From contig JADJTE010000005.1 of the NCBI GenBank assembly GCA_016711295.1, positions 186,001 through 250,000 on the forward strand: a DNA stretch of 64,000 nt. Direction: 5' to 3'. Shown here piece by piece: positions 9,383 to 19,458 of this stretch. The position numbers and the translations under genes are program-made. The stretch's first letter is position 1; every line of letters begins with the position of its first letter. The notes under the pieces are model-generated. The model worked only from the letters and a program-made list of their open reading frames with translations, did not search any database and was not told the origin of the DNA. The stretch is from Sphingobacteriales bacterium (GTDB lineage: Bacteria > Bacteroidota > Bacteroidia > Chitinophagales > UBA2359).

Positions 9383-10893
9383 TTACATCGGCACTTTGTC
9401 AAACCAAGGCTGAGTGCGTTCTAATTGGGCGGCTATGCGGAACAAGGTTTCTTCTTGGCACATAGGAGCGGTAAACATTATGCCTATGGGTAGGTTTTCT
9501 TTGTCCGTCCAATAGAGCGGTACAGTAGCAGAGGGCTGCCCTGTCATATTGGCGACTGTCGTATATGGTATATATTCGAGTAATTTGATGGCTATTTTTT
9601 CGATTAAATTAGTTTTGGCAGCTAAACCAGTCAGTCCCAACTGTTTGACGGCACGCAAGGCGGCATTTTCGGCAGCGGAGTTTTGCAGCGCACCAATTTT
9701 TATGGGTCGCGCGCCCAAGGTAGGCGATAGCCACAAGTCGTAGGTTTGGTGTAGCTGTACCATTTTTTCGCCTAAGCCATTCCAACCGGCGCGGGCGGCG
9801 GCGTATTGCTGCGCAGTGAAACTATGCCCCAAGCGACCAATGAGCCAAGTATTGAGTTCGACATCGCCTACTGTTGCTTCGCGCCCTAAATAATTGCTCA
9901 TTTCGCGTAGGGTATTAGCTGTTTCGCCAAATACGACGGGCGTAAAATTGTCGACGATGTCGCGTTTTTCGTAGGGCAGTGCTATTTCTTCGACCGTATG
10001 CCCCAAATTGCGCAGCAGCGACGCGGCGTGCATCACAGCATTGATGGACTCGCGGTCCAAGGCTATGCCCAAGGGGTGTTGTAATGTATAGCCAATTTTT
10101 AGTTTGGGCATGGCTTGGGCATTGACGGCTTCCATAAATGTGGTCTTAGGTGGCGGCAGGTGTCCGTAGCCATTATGCGCACCGTGCAACAAGTCTAACA
10201 AGGCGGCACTATCGCGTACCGAGCGCGTTACACAGTGTTCCACTACTGCACCCGCCCAACCTTCGACGCGCAGACCACCCAAAGGCACACGCCCACGTGT
10301 GGGCTTCAAGCCAAACAAACCGCAACAAGATGCGGGAATACGAATAGAGCCGCCGCCGTCGGAGGCAGTGGCTAAGGGAACTATGCCTGCTGCTACGGCT
10401 GCTGCCGACCCACCGCTACTGCCGCCCGTTGAGTAAGCGGTGTTCCAAGGGTTGCGGGCTATGCCCGTAGCAACGGGTTCGGTATAGGGCGTTAATCCAA
10501 ATTCGGGCGTATTGGTTTTGCCCATAAAGACCAAACCTGCTGCCCGCAAACGCCGGGCTAATTCGCCATCGTTAGGCGTTATATACTGCTTATATGCCCG
10601 CGACCCCGACATCACGGCAGCACCTGCTACATGGATATCCAAATCTTTTATCAAAAAGGTACGCCTGCAAAAGGAGCGTCTTTGGGATACTCATTGAGCA
10701 TTTTCATGCCTTCGTCATACATTTTGGTCACTACGGCATTGAGTTTGGGATTCACTTCTTCGTTGCGGCGTATGGCAAGGTCGAGGAGTTTGGCGGCGGT
10801 GGTTTCGCCGCGCCTGATGAGGTCGGCAAGCCCCAAGCCATCATAACGGCGATATTCGGCAAAGGTCATTGGATAAACAAAGTTTAGCAGCAT
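9383..10893 (-). CDS. Amidase signature family enzyme (frame broken once)
   Basis: Hydrolyses an amide; substrate unknown. The Gly/Ser-rich amidase signature is clear (GGSSGGSAAAVAAG and the downstream GGGSIRIPASCCG), giving the Ser-cisSer-Lys triad region; the catalytic Lys is probably in PFLIKDLD. The frame is broken at the A5 run 10653-10657 (T5 on the coding strand): one extra T joins ...FAGVPF directly to LIKDLD..., the conserved family sequence. The restored protein has about 503 residues, a normal amidase length. A -7 box (TACCTTTG) lies 34 bases upstream of the ATG at 10893. It is not a GatA of a GatCAB set: no gatB or gatC is nearby. Confidence 0.85.
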
Positions 10894-10926
10894 AACATAA
10901 AGCTATGCTTCGCGAAGTAATGACGG

Positions 10927-10934
10927 CAAAGGTA
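10927..10934 (-). promoter_or_regulatory. Putative -7 box of amidase promoter
   Basis: Reads TACCTTTG on the minus strand, 33 bases before the amidase start codon, matching TAnnTTTG. No well-spaced -33 TTTG was found. Confidence 0.45.
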
Positions 10935-10957
10935 CGGATTTAAACGACAAAAAACGA

Positions 10958-10986
10958 TTGGGTATGCTTATAATAGCGTAACTTTG
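10958..10986 (+). promoter_or_regulatory. Bacteroidota -33/-7 promoter of glycosyltransferase gene
   Basis: TTG at 10958-10960, an 18-base spacer, then TAACTTTG at 10979-10986. This matches the TTG-N19-TAnnTTTG architecture and would start transcription about 30 bases before the TTG start codon at 11025. Confidence 0.6.
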
Positions 10987-11024
10987 TGCTTTATTTATGC
11001 CTATTACTATCCAGTTTATAGCCC

Positions 11025-12173
11025 TTGCCCCGTATTTTACGCCTTATTAATCGTCTAAACGTAGGCGGACCCACGCTCAATGTGGCAATGCTTACCAAGC
11101 ACTTATCACCTAAGTATGAGACCTTGGTCGTGTCGGGCATGAAAGACGATAGCGAAGCCGACTCGGAATTTATCCTGCATAATTTGGGCATACAAGCCCA
11201 CTATTTGCGCGATATGTACCGCAATATAAATCCCTTTCGCGATTATCCGGCCTATCGCGAGTTGCGCCAGCTCATTCGCCGTTTTCGCCCCGATATTGTG
11301 CATACTCATGCTGCCAAAGCAGGCGCATTAGGGCGTTTGGCGGCTTATCATTGTGGCGTGCCTGTCATTGTGCATACCTTTCATGGGCACGTATTTCATT
11401 CTTATTTCGGTGCAGCCAAAACGCAATTTTATTTGTCCGTAGAACGCTATTTAGCCCAACGCAGCAGCCGTATTATTGCCATCAGCGAGGGGCAGAAGCG
11501 CGAATTGAGCGAAAAGTACCGCATCTGCGCCCCCGAACACATAGAAGTCGTGCGCTTGGGTTTTGATTTAAGCAAATTTTATACCGACCAATCTGCCAAA
11601 CGCACCGCTTTCAGACAGCAATACCAACTTGACAACCGCGAAGTAGCCATCGGTATTGTGGGGCGTTTGGTGCCTGTCAAGAACCATACATTATTTTTGT
11701 CGGCTATTGCCCAACTGCGAACCCAAACCCCGTTTCGCGCCTTTATTATCGGCGACGGCGAATTAAAAGCACAACTCGCCCAGCAAGCCGAAGCATTAGG
11801 CATTGGCAAGAAACTGGTATTTACGTCTTGGATAAAGGACATCGACCGTGCTTACGCGGGTTTGGATATAGTAGCACTTAGCTCGCTCAACGAGGGTACG
11901 CCCGTCAGTTTGATAGAGGCGCAAGCTGCTGCCCGCCCCGTAGTGGCGACCGACGTGGGCGGCGTGCGCGACATCATAGCCGCACAAGCCGATTTTGTCA
12001 GTTCCTCCCAAGCCCTTGCTCCCTTTACCGAACACTTACAACGCTTGGTCGATAACGAGGCATTGCGCCTGCAATTAGGGCAGCTCAACCGAGCGCATAT
12101 CGACCAGCAATATAGCTATACGCGCTTAGTGGCTGATATGGAAGGGCTTTACGAAAAATTATTAAACAAATAA
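11025..12173 (+). CDS. Glycosyltransferase family 4 (GT-B fold)
   Basis: Predicted cytoplasmic retaining glycosyltransferase, likely for cell-surface glycan or exopolysaccharide. The 382 residues show an N-terminal acceptor domain opening with LRLINRLNVGGPTLNV, the DIVHTHAAKAG motif, and a C-terminal GT4 donor domain with VGRLVPVKNH and the EX7E-type region SLNEGTPVSLIEAQAA. A TTG start at 11025 is chosen because a stop codon lies directly upstream and the conserved N-terminus starts within five residues. An ATG at 10997 is in another frame. It stands alone on the plus strand between divergent and convergent neighbours. Confidence 0.88.
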   Translation: MPRILRLINRLNVGGPTLNVAMLTKHLSPKYETLVVSGMKDDSEADSEFILHNLGIQAHYLRDMYRNINPFRDYPAYRELRQLIRRFRPDIVHTHAAKAGALGRLAAYHCGVPVIVHTFHGHVFHSYFGAAKTQFYLSVERYLAQRSSRIIAISEGQKRELSEKYRICAPEHIEVVRLGFDLSKFYTDQSAKRTAFRQQYQLDNREVAIGIVGRLVPVKNHTLFLSAIAQLRTQTPFRAFIIGDGELKAQLAQQAEALGIGKKLVFTSWIKDIDRAYAGLDIVALSSLNEGTPVSLIEAQAAARPVVATDVGGVRDIIAAQADFVSSSQALAPFTEHLQRLVDNEALRLQLGQLNRAHIDQQYSYTRLVADMEGLYEKLLNK

Positions 12174-12274
12174 TATTGTATATTATTCATTGTGAATACA
12201 AGGGTCTTGGTGATTCTAACTCATTGATTTTCAATGCTATTTTTGAAAAAAACAGCCTCTGTTCATAAAGCCTA

Positions 12275-13125
12275 TTATTCAAATTTTTTGAGCCATTGCA
12301 GGGCAATATCCCAAAATTGGGCATTGCGCGGCGCAAAAAAACCCATGTGCCCTATCGCTTTTAAGCTATGCTGTGCGGGGTCGAGACCTACTATTTCGGC
12401 TTCAATACCCGAAAAACGCTTATCATATCCAATACATTAGCGTGGTTGGCAATATCGTCGTCAGTAGCATAGACCCAACACGATGCCAATTGGAGGGTAT
12501 CGTATTGATGGTGGTGTACGGTTTTGCCAAAGGCAGTTTTTACATAGCCCTGCCCATTGCACCATTTTCGCCATTGGCTGGCTACGCCCCGCGGCAGCGG
12601 CTCGCCCATACCCATTGCTTGCGCATGGGTATAGCCCCAAATCAAGTTGTTGAGGGGAATGAAACAATTCATAAAAAACTGCGCTCTGAACCAAAACGCC
12701 CAATCCATATTGCGCAAGCTACCCGACGAACAAGCTACGTTAAACATGGAGCTAAATCGCCCAGCGTTGGGCATCAGACCTACGAGCTGTCCGCCCGCGC
12801 TATGCCCTACGAGGTGGTAGCGCGTGTTGGGGAATAGACTTACCAAGGTATCTAACACCGCGGGCATATCTTGTTCGCCCCATGTTTGTAGGTTAGCTGT
12901 TTCTTTGGATAGGACTTTGCGCCGCGAGTCGCCAATGCCGCTATTATCAAACGCAATAACTCCAAACCCTTCTGTTGCCAAATATTGTGCAAAAGCGTGA
13001 TAAAATTTGCGTTTGATGCCCGTGGCGGGTGCTATCATTATGGCACCTTTCGGGGTTTGTGTTGGTTGGTAGCATGTAGCAGCTAATTCATAACCATCAT
13101 TGCGTCGTATTATTATATTTTCCAT
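12275..13125 (-). CDS. Alpha/beta-hydrolase (frame broken near C-terminus)
   Basis: Serine hydrolase of the alpha/beta fold. The nucleophile elbow is GHSAGG (about residues 108-113), and the oxyanion segment is IAPATGIKRKFY near residue 31. It resembles the serine-aminopeptidase or 'predicted alpha/beta hydrolase' group; substrate unknown. The frame breaks at the A5 run 12412-12416 (coding T5). Adding one T continues ...VFSGIEAEIVGLDPA and restores KAIGHMGFFAPRNAQFWDIA, carrying the likely catalytic His, ending at the TAA at 12275-12277. The restored length is about 283 residues. The start ATG is at 13125; no other gene is coupled to it. Confidence 0.78.
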
Positions 13126-13286
13126 TCTATCTTAGATGAGCGTAGGCGTTATAGCTACAGATAACGCCTAAATTTATACATCTTGTGCGGTGTATTGTTT
13201 AGCTTTCAGCAGTTTCAGGGCAATATCAGCCCATTGATATGCGAGATTTGCTTCGGATTTATAGCACGCGATTGGTCTCGTATTGG

Positions 13287-14486
13287 CTAATATTCGTGTG
13301 GTAGGGCTATATCTACTTGCTCGTGCCAGGGCAGGCCATGTTGGTTAAGTAGGTGCATGAATGGGTCGGGGTTCAGTTCTTCGCAGTTAAACACACCTGC
13401 TTGTAGCCAAGTTCCATTGAGCATTAGCATTGCCCCAATCATAGCGGGTACGCCTGTGGTTATCCGAAACGCCTTGTGCTTGCACCTCGCGGTAGCAGTC
13501 GGCGTGGTGGCAGTTGTTCCATACATAGTAGCTGCGTTCTTTACCGTCTTTTATGCCTTTTATTTGGCAACCGATAGAGGTTTGCCCCGTATAGTTTTCG
13601 CCCAACGAGGAGGGTTCGGGCAATACGGCTTTTAGAAATTCGAGCGGTACTATGTCTATACCTTTATATTGTATGGGTTTGATGCTGGTCATACCCACGT
13701 TTTGCAATACGGTAAGGTGGGTGATATAGGCTTGCCCAAAGGTCATCCAAAAGCGAGCGCGGCGCAGGGTAGGGAAGTTTTTGACCAACGATTCTAATTC
13801 TTCGTGGTAAAGCAGATACGATTCGCGGTCGCCGATATTGGGGTAATTAATGGGTTTATGGATAGACATGGGCGGTATTTCGACCCACGCGCCATTCTCC
13901 CAATATTTGCCATTTTGGGTTATTTCGCGTATATTTATTTCGGGGTTAAAGTTGGTAGCAAAGGCTTTGCCGTGGTCGCCTGCGTTGCAATCTATGATGT
14001 CTAAGTAGTGCATCTCGTCGAAATGGTGCTTAGCGGCATAGGCACAGAATACTTGCGTAACACAGGGTCGAACCCGCAGCCCAATAGTGCCATAATGCCT
14101 TTTTCTTTGAATCGCTCGCGATAAGCCCATTGCCAACTGTATTCAAATTTGGCTTCGTCTTTGGGTTCATAATTAGCAGTATCTAAATAGTGCACGCCTG
14201 TTTCGAGGCAAGCGTCCATGATGGGTAGGTCTTGGTAGGGGAGGGCTACGTTGATGACCAAATCGGGCTGGAAACTCTTGATGAGTGCTACCAATTCGGG
14301 CACATTGTCGGCGTTTACTTGCGCGGTTTTGATGCGGTTGCCGCCTACTTCGCGGGCTATGGCTTCGCATTTAGAGAGGGTGCGGCTGGCGAGCAGGATG
14401 TCGCTAAATACTTCGGGCACCATGGCGCATTTCTTGACTACGACGTTGCCCACGCCGCCTGCACCGATAATAAGAACCTTAGACAT
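13287..14486 (-). CDS. Saccharopine dehydrogenase-like (carboxynorspermidine dehydrogenase type) enzyme, two frame breaks
   Basis: NAD(P)-dependent oxidoreductase with an N-terminal Rossmann motif VLIIGAGGVGNVV (residues 4-16), followed by CLETGVHYLDTANYEP and GCGFDPG, typical of the saccharopine/carboxynorspermidine dehydrogenase family (lysine or polyamine metabolism). Two single-base breaks split it: near 14064, one missing G (restores GCGFDPGVTQVFCAY), and at 13464-13465, one extra base (restores a TTGVPAMIGAM motif conserved in the family). The restored length is about 400 residues, as expected. No polyamine decarboxylase neighbour is present, so the exact substrate is open. A MITE-like element sits 51 bases upstream of the start. 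Confidence 0.82.
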
Positions 14487-14536
14487 TTTTACTTTAAAAT
14501 ATAAGAAGGAGTATGTAAATAAATTAAAATATTATT

Positions 14537-14649
14537 GTAACTATTTAGGGTATAGGGTTCTGGGTATGGGGTAATGAGCAATACTTATCTAATAATGCCT
14601 GACATCGCTGCATATTCGATTAGTTCCTCCTACAAGACTAAATGATTAC
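14537..14649. mobile_element. MITE-like element A, copy 1 (113 bp)
   Basis: Non-coding 113-bp element. It starts GTAACTATTTAG and ends CTAAATGATTAC (imperfect 12-bp terminal inverted repeats). It is flanked on both sides by the identical 8-bp direct repeat ATATTATT (14529-14536 and 14650-14657), a target-site duplication. It is nearly identical to the element at 45547-45658. It lies between the saccharopine-dehydrogenase-like and methyltransferase genes. Confidence 0.85.
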
Positions 14650-14762
14650 ATATTATTTATTGGTTATGCGTGTATCGTACTTGTATTGCGTTTTTGTTTC
14701 TGGGCAATACCTTTTTTGGCTTTCGCTCTTATTGCTTGATAGGTTGTGTTGTTAAGCTACGG

Positions 14763-15536
14763 TTAGATGGTGGGTTTTATGGCAAGCCAAATATCTTCGC
14801 GCAGCAGCGCGTATTGCTGCACCGTCGCTTCGGGCAGTTCCCACAAGTAACGGTCTAATCGGACGGCGAAACCTGCTTGCTCTAAGCGGTTTCTTTTATC
14901 CATGCCGTAGGTACGCACGTGGTCGTTTTGTCCGTATAACTCTTCGCGTTTTTTGGGGTCGGTGATACTGAGGTCTTCTTCCGTTTGGGCTTTATCGCTC
15001 ATAGGAGTTTGGAGAATTGCCCATCCACCGGGTTTCAGCACACGGCATAGCTCGCTCATTGCTTTGGCATCGTCGGGCACATGTTCCAAAACATGGTTGC
15101 AGATAATTACGTCAAACGTTTCGGCGGCAAATGGTATGTCGGTAATATCCATTTTGACCATTGCGGTTGGCATATCCAAATCGGCACTGAGGTAGTCGAT
15201 ATTGGGCGCGTTCTTGAGCAATTCTTGGAATTGATGTTCGGGCGCAATATGCAATACCTTGAAAGGCGATTTTAGTAAATTAGTGCGCTCGTGTATATAT
15301 AGCCATAAGCCGCGATGCCTTTCGAGTGATAGGCAATATCGGCAGAGGGCATTGGGGCGTTTGCGGTAGCCATACGAAGCAAAACTGCTATAAGTATGCC
15401 CGCAGCAAGGACATTCAACGGTTTTGCCGCGATGGAGTAAGGCGGTGAGGCGCAAAGCCGACATACCCACTATGCGCAGATATTTTTTGGGTACAATGCG
15501 CTCGGCAAATTGTTTTAGTTCGTAGGTGTTGAACAT
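14763..15536 (-). CDS. SAM-dependent methyltransferase with N-terminal zinc ribbon
   Basis: Class I methyltransferase of 257 residues. An N-terminal four-cysteine cluster (CPCCGHTYSSF...CRYC, about residues 42-69) suggests a zinc ribbon. The SAM fold follows: VLHIAPEHQF (motif I position), YLSADLD, FDVIICNHVLEHVPDD and LCRVLKPGGWAILQTPM (Methyltransf_11 type). The target is unknown. Nearby asparagine synthetase and GT4 genes suggest a role in modifying a surface glycan or secondary product, which is inference only. A -7 box TACCTTTG lies 52 bases upstream. The frame is intact. Confidence 0.85.
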   Translation of the reverse strand: MFNTYELKQFAERIVPKKYLRIVGMSALRLTALLHRGKTVECPCCGHTYSSFASYGYRKRPNALCRYCLSLERHRGLWLYIHERTNLLKSPFKVLHIAPEHQFQELLKNAPNIDYLSADLDMPTAMVKMDITDIPFAAETFDVIICNHVLEHVPDDAKAMSELCRVLKPGGWAILQTPMSDKAQTEEDLSITDPKKREELYGQNDHVRTYGMDKRNRLEQAGFAVRLDRYLWELPEATVQQYALLREDIWLAIKPTI

Positions 15537-15587
15537 ATATCGAGCTTATGGGGCGATTTACCTGCTGTTTTTGAGGTAATTGCCGTG

Positions 15588-15595
15588 CAAAGGTA
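15588..15595 (-). promoter_or_regulatory. Putative -7 box of methyltransferase promoter
   Basis: TACCTTTG on the minus strand, 52 bases upstream of the methyltransferase ATG and inside the asnB-methyltransferase spacer, so the methyltransferase probably has its own promoter. Confidence 0.5.
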
Positions 15596-15688
15596 GGGAT
15601 TTTTGGGTAAATAATGGCTGTTTCTCCCGACTTTGCTCGGATTGCCCTGCGAATTACGAGCATTTCGCTGTGGGGCGCATGGGTGCGA

Positions 15689-17572
15689 TTACGCTGTTTG
15701 TCCGATACCGCGCCGCCAAAAACGATGTAATATTGCCAATGCCCAAAGGCGATTATACAGATAGTCGCGTCCCCAGGTATAGAATTGGGTTTGCCATAGT
15801 TTTACGCTTTCGGGAGCTACAAAACCTGCTTGGGCTATGCAGTCGGGTTGCAAACTGTCATCGAGCCACGACCGCAGTTCGGTTTTGAGCCATTGTGCCA
15901 ATGGAACGGCGAAGCCGCGCTTGGGGCGGTCGAATAGAGCGGCGGGCACTTTCTGATACAAGACCTGTTTGAGCAGATATTTGCTCGTGCCGTTCTTATA
16001 TTTGAGCGATGCAGGCAAACCCAGTGCAAACTCGACGATTCGGTAATCCAACAAGGGGTTGCGCACTTCTAAGGCGTGGTGCATCGAGGCGCGGTCTGTT
16101 TTGACCAATAAATCATTGGGTAGATAATAATGCAAATCGAAAAAAGCTGTGCCGATGCCGCGTCTATGGATTTAATAATGGGCGTAGATGGCAATGCAAA
16201 TGCTTCGTCGGCTATACTTGGTAGGTCAAAATGTTTTTAGTTCGTGTCGGGCAAATAAATAGCTCTCTTGCGATAAAATATGACTTTGCACGTGCTTGTA
16301 ATTGCGGCAGTCGAGTACCATGCCCCCGCGTCGATAGCGGTTTTGGGGTGCGTATTGCAAGCAACGTCCTATGAAACTGCCTAAGCCGCGCGAAATGGGA
16401 TTGGCTAATCGGGTAGCCCAGCGATACATGCCGTAGCCTAGGAATAATTCGTCGCCGCCATCGCCCGAAAGGGCTACGCTAACTTTCTGCCGCGCCATTT
16501 CAGACACGAGCAGCATAGGCAAGGCAGATGAGTCGGCAAAAGGTTCATCATAGATGTCGGCTAATTGTGTTATGCGCTCTAAGGCATCGGTATATGAGAG
16601 CCTAAACTCGTAGTGTTCGCTGCCAATATGCTGTGCTACTGCTCGCGCGTATGACGATTCGTCAAATTGGCTTTCGGCAAATCCAATACTGAACGTCTGT
16701 ACGCGCTGCCCTGATACCTCCTGCGCCGTAGCTGCTACCAAGCTCGAATCGATGCCGCCACTCAGAAATATGCCCACAGGCACATCGCTTATGAGTCGGT
16801 ATGTTACTGCTGACCGAATTAAATCATCGAGATTTTGCCGAGCATCGGCAACAGAAGTGACGCGGTTGGTATGCGGCAAATAATTGGCTGCCGACCAATA
16901 TCGCGTTAGATGCAGTTGTTGTTTGTCGTAGCAGGCATAGTGGGCGGGCGGCAATTGTTGTATTTGCTGATAGATGGTGCTACTGCTTGGCATAAACCCA
17001 ACGTGTAGAAATAAGGCAATTGCCTCGCGCCGTACTGATAGGGTAGGGGCAAACAAAGGGCTTTGCTGAAATGCTTTTAACTCTGAGGCGAAGCCAAATA
17101 ATTGCGATTCGGGCTGCCAAGTATAATAGAGCGGCTTTACGCCAATGCGGTCGCGCAATAGCCAGAGGCACTCGGTTTGGCGGTCATAAATAGCAATGGC
17201 AAACATACCGTTGAAATACTGCACACACTCGGCACCATAAAGCGCAAATAGCTCGATGATGACCTCCGTATCGGACGTAGTGCGTAGGTTATGTAGTCCA
17301 AATCGCTGTCTTAGGTCGCGGTAATTATATACCTCGCCGTTATACGTCATTACATAACGCCCACAAGCCGAAACAAAGGGCTGCTTCGCTGCATCGGATA
17401 GGTCTAAGATACTCAAACGCCGATGCCCCAAGGCGACACCCTTATCAGCATCGACTAATAAGCCTTCTGCATCAGGTCCGCGGTGGGCTAATGAGCGGGT
17501 CATTTGGGCAATATGATTTTGCAGGGCTGTTGGCTGCAAACAAGGGCTATAAATGCCAGCTATGCCGCACAT
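15689..17572 (-). CDS. asnB: Asparagine synthetase, glutamine-hydrolysing (two frame breaks)
   Basis: Makes asparagine (or amidates another carboxylate) from Gln and ATP. The N-terminal Cys2 nucleophile (MCGIAGIYSP), the glutaminase motifs RGPDAEG and YNGEVYNYRDL, and the PP-loop SGGIDSS at 271-277 are all present. The C-terminal synthetase half has LPNDLLVKTDRASM. Two breaks separate the halves: one extra base in the A4 run 16228-16231 and one missing base in the A6 run 16140-16145. Correcting both gives a continuous 628-residue protein, the usual AsnB size. In Bacteroidota such copies often sit in glycan clusters; the GT4 and methyltransferase nearby are compatible with that. Confidence 0.92.
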
Positions 17573-17626
17573 ATATTATATATAATGTCTGACGTAATAA
17601 AGATGATAATCAGATGAGTGCAATTG

Positions 17627-18562
17627 TTAGGGCTTTTGTTGTTCGCTTTCTATTTCGTCTTGTATATGTTGGACAAATTCGCGATTTAGACTAAACAGAA
17701 AGCATATTTGCTCAACAGTGTATCCGCCTAACAAGGCATTGCGTACATTTTGGTGGGTCTGCACCTCAAACTCGTGTTGCAGTTCTTCACGACCTTTTTC
17801 GATACCTTTTTCGATACCTTTTTCGATACCTTTTTCGATACCAACTTCAATACCTTGTTGATAGCGGATATCCTTCTCGATGTCATAAATAAGTGGCATA
17901 GCTTTTATTTGTTGAATGGTTTGTTTTTGTAAATTGCGTAGCTGTGACAACATTTCTAACTGTCTGATATATTTTTCCAATAGCCTATGGCTGGGACTAG
18001 TCCGGCTAAGGCGTTTTAGGATTTCGGCAATAATCTGCGGCGGTGGCACGCCTTTGAAATCGCATAAGATGGCTAACAGCACTTCTTCGGGTGTATTGGC
18101 AGATAAAAATAGGTAGGCATCTATGGTTTTCAGGTCAATGACGTGATAATTGTATTGTAGGTTTTTGTGCGTTATATGGGTTATAAATCGGGGTTTTTCC
18201 TTACCGATATAAATTACAAACTGTTCAACGGGCAATTCATGGGTATGGTATATCATCTCATAGTATTCAAACATACGGAGGTGCATTTTCCGCTCGTTGC
18301 CGACCCGAAATTCTACGTGCAAAATGTAGCGGTCTTGCAGGCGGGGATTCAACACTTTTGCCGCAAAATCATACCGTTTTTCCTTTGTGCGCGTTTGGGT
18401 AGGGTTGATGGGTTTTAGGGCAGCTATTTCTAAGCCGCAAACCTTTTTAAGTAAGGCAGGTATGGCTTTTAGGATATTTTCACGCAGAATTTTATCATAA
18501 TTCTGATGGCGTTGATGGGTACTTTCGGGTGCTTGGGGCGTATTAGATGAGGGGGCTGACAT
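17627..18562 (-). CDS. Rpn/PD-(D/E)XK family nuclease (recombination-promoting nuclease/putative transposase)
   Basis: Related to the Rpn (PDDEXK_2) proteins, DNA endonucleases known to promote RecA-independent recombination and, in studied cases, phage defence. The ATG at 18562 (MSAPSSN) is preferred over an in-frame ATG at 18631 because it removes an unrelated hydrophobic leader. The nuclease core shows KRYDFAAKV, then HVEFRVGNERKMHLRM and VEQFVIYIG; the usual E-x-Q of this family is E-x-R here. The C-terminus carries an exact GIEK tetrapeptide array (residues about 264-280 counted from 18631) encoded by a 12-bp tandem repeat at 17792-17840. In-frame ATGs at 17953 and 17899 could start a short C-terminal product. 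Flanking DNA is very AT-rich. Confidence 0.8.
   Translation of the reverse strand: MSAPSSNTPQAPESTHQRHQNYDKILRENILKAIPALLKKVCGLEIAALKPINPTQTRTKEKRYDFAAKVLNPRLQDRYILHVEFRVGNERKMHLRMFEYYEMIYHTHELPVEQFVIYIGKEKPRFITHITHKNLQYNYHVIDLKTIDAYLFLSANTPEEVLLAILCDFKGVPPPQIIAEILKRLSRTSPSHRLLEKYIRQLEMLSQLRNLQKQTIQQIKAMPLIYDIEKDIRYQQGIEVGIEKGIEKGIEKGIEKGREELQHEFEVQTHQNVRNALLGGYTVEQICFLFSLNREFVQHIQDEIESEQQKP
17792..17840. repeat. 12-bp tandem repeat inside Rpn gene
   Basis: About four copies of TTTTTCGATACC in a row, encoding Gly-Ile-Glu-Lys on the minus strand. Unit length is a multiple of three, so copy-number change would lengthen or shorten the protein without breaking the frame. Confidence 0.85.
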
Positions 18563-19396
18563 GTGGGGCGTTGGGCAAGGGTAAAAAATGCGGTAATTAG
18601 TGCTCTGACAAAAAAAATAAGGTACCAGCAATTATCGGTATTAAAATTTAACAATTCGTATCTTATTCATAATAAGCAAAATATAAAATTATTAATTTTT
18701 TATTAAAATTTTTAAAATAAATTTAAATTGCTCATTTTCAGCGTGTTATATAACGTAAATTATTTAAAGCGGAAATTGCTGATAAGGTACTAATTTTTAA
18801 TATAATTACTTGATATTCAGTTACTTACATTTTTAAAATAGTCTTAAAAACTTTTTTGTTAGAACATTAGTCTGATTTTTAAGTTTTGAGTATTAATTTT
18901 GTCTGCTGTATATCCATTTCCAAGCGTTAAGACTTGGGAAATAGCGTTAGATAATTGAGATATTAGTTCAAGAACTCCCCCTAAGCCCCTCAAAGAGGGG
19001 GAATTTATACAAGATATAATTTACTGATTATCAATAATTTATGATAAATTATAAAAAATATTTAATACATATTGTCTTTAAAATACCGTAGGCATATTAC
19101 ATCGGTAACATATAGCAGACACAAGCCTGAGCATACCGTAGGCATGAAACTCGTGTAAGGTAAGTGTATAAAACTTAAAAATCAAACCATTAGCTGACCA
19201 ATACGAAAATATAGAGGGTGGCACAATTGCCCGCTACGTTATTTTCTAAGCGTTGTGGTCTGTATCAATTATTTCAGAGGCAAATTTACGGCAAAGACTT
19301 GGATATGCCAAATCGAACCTCCTTTTTTACGCCGTTTTGTACACGCCTACGCCTTGTTGCCCCCCTCAATTGATACGCATAATTTGCTTTGCTTGA
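18563..19396. other. AT-rich intergenic region with a candidate inverted-repeat element
   Basis: About 830 bases without a gene. The first 300 are strongly AT-rich. 18871-19187 is a candidate mobile element (separate entry). Inside it lie a G/C hairpin (CCCCCTAAGCCCCTCAAAGA, then GGGGG) around 18977-19000 and two copies of TACCGTAGGCAT (19084-19095, 19133-19144), related to the GTA hairpins at 50 kb. Confidence 0.6.
18871..19187. mobile_element. Candidate MITE-like element C (about 317 bp)
   Basis: The 15-bp sequence TGATTTTTAAGTTTT at 18873-18887 recurs as a perfect inverted copy at 19170-19184. The hexamer CATTAG flanks both ends (18865-18870 and 19188-19193) and may be a target duplication. 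There is no coding frame inside. Exact ends are uncertain because the outermost two or three bases do not pair. Confidence 0.5.
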
Positions 19397-19428
19397 TTTG
19401 GAAAGCAATTGCTTTATGACTACTTTTG
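19397..19428 (+). promoter_or_regulatory. Bacteroidota -33/-7 promoter of carboxylase gene
   Basis: TTTG at 19397-19400, a 20-base spacer, then TACTTTTG at 19421-19428, followed 30 bases later by the ATG at 19459. Matches TTTG-N19-TAnnTTTG closely. Confidence 0.65.
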
Positions 19429-19458
19429 CCCCCAATCTATCATTACATTGCCGCCTAC

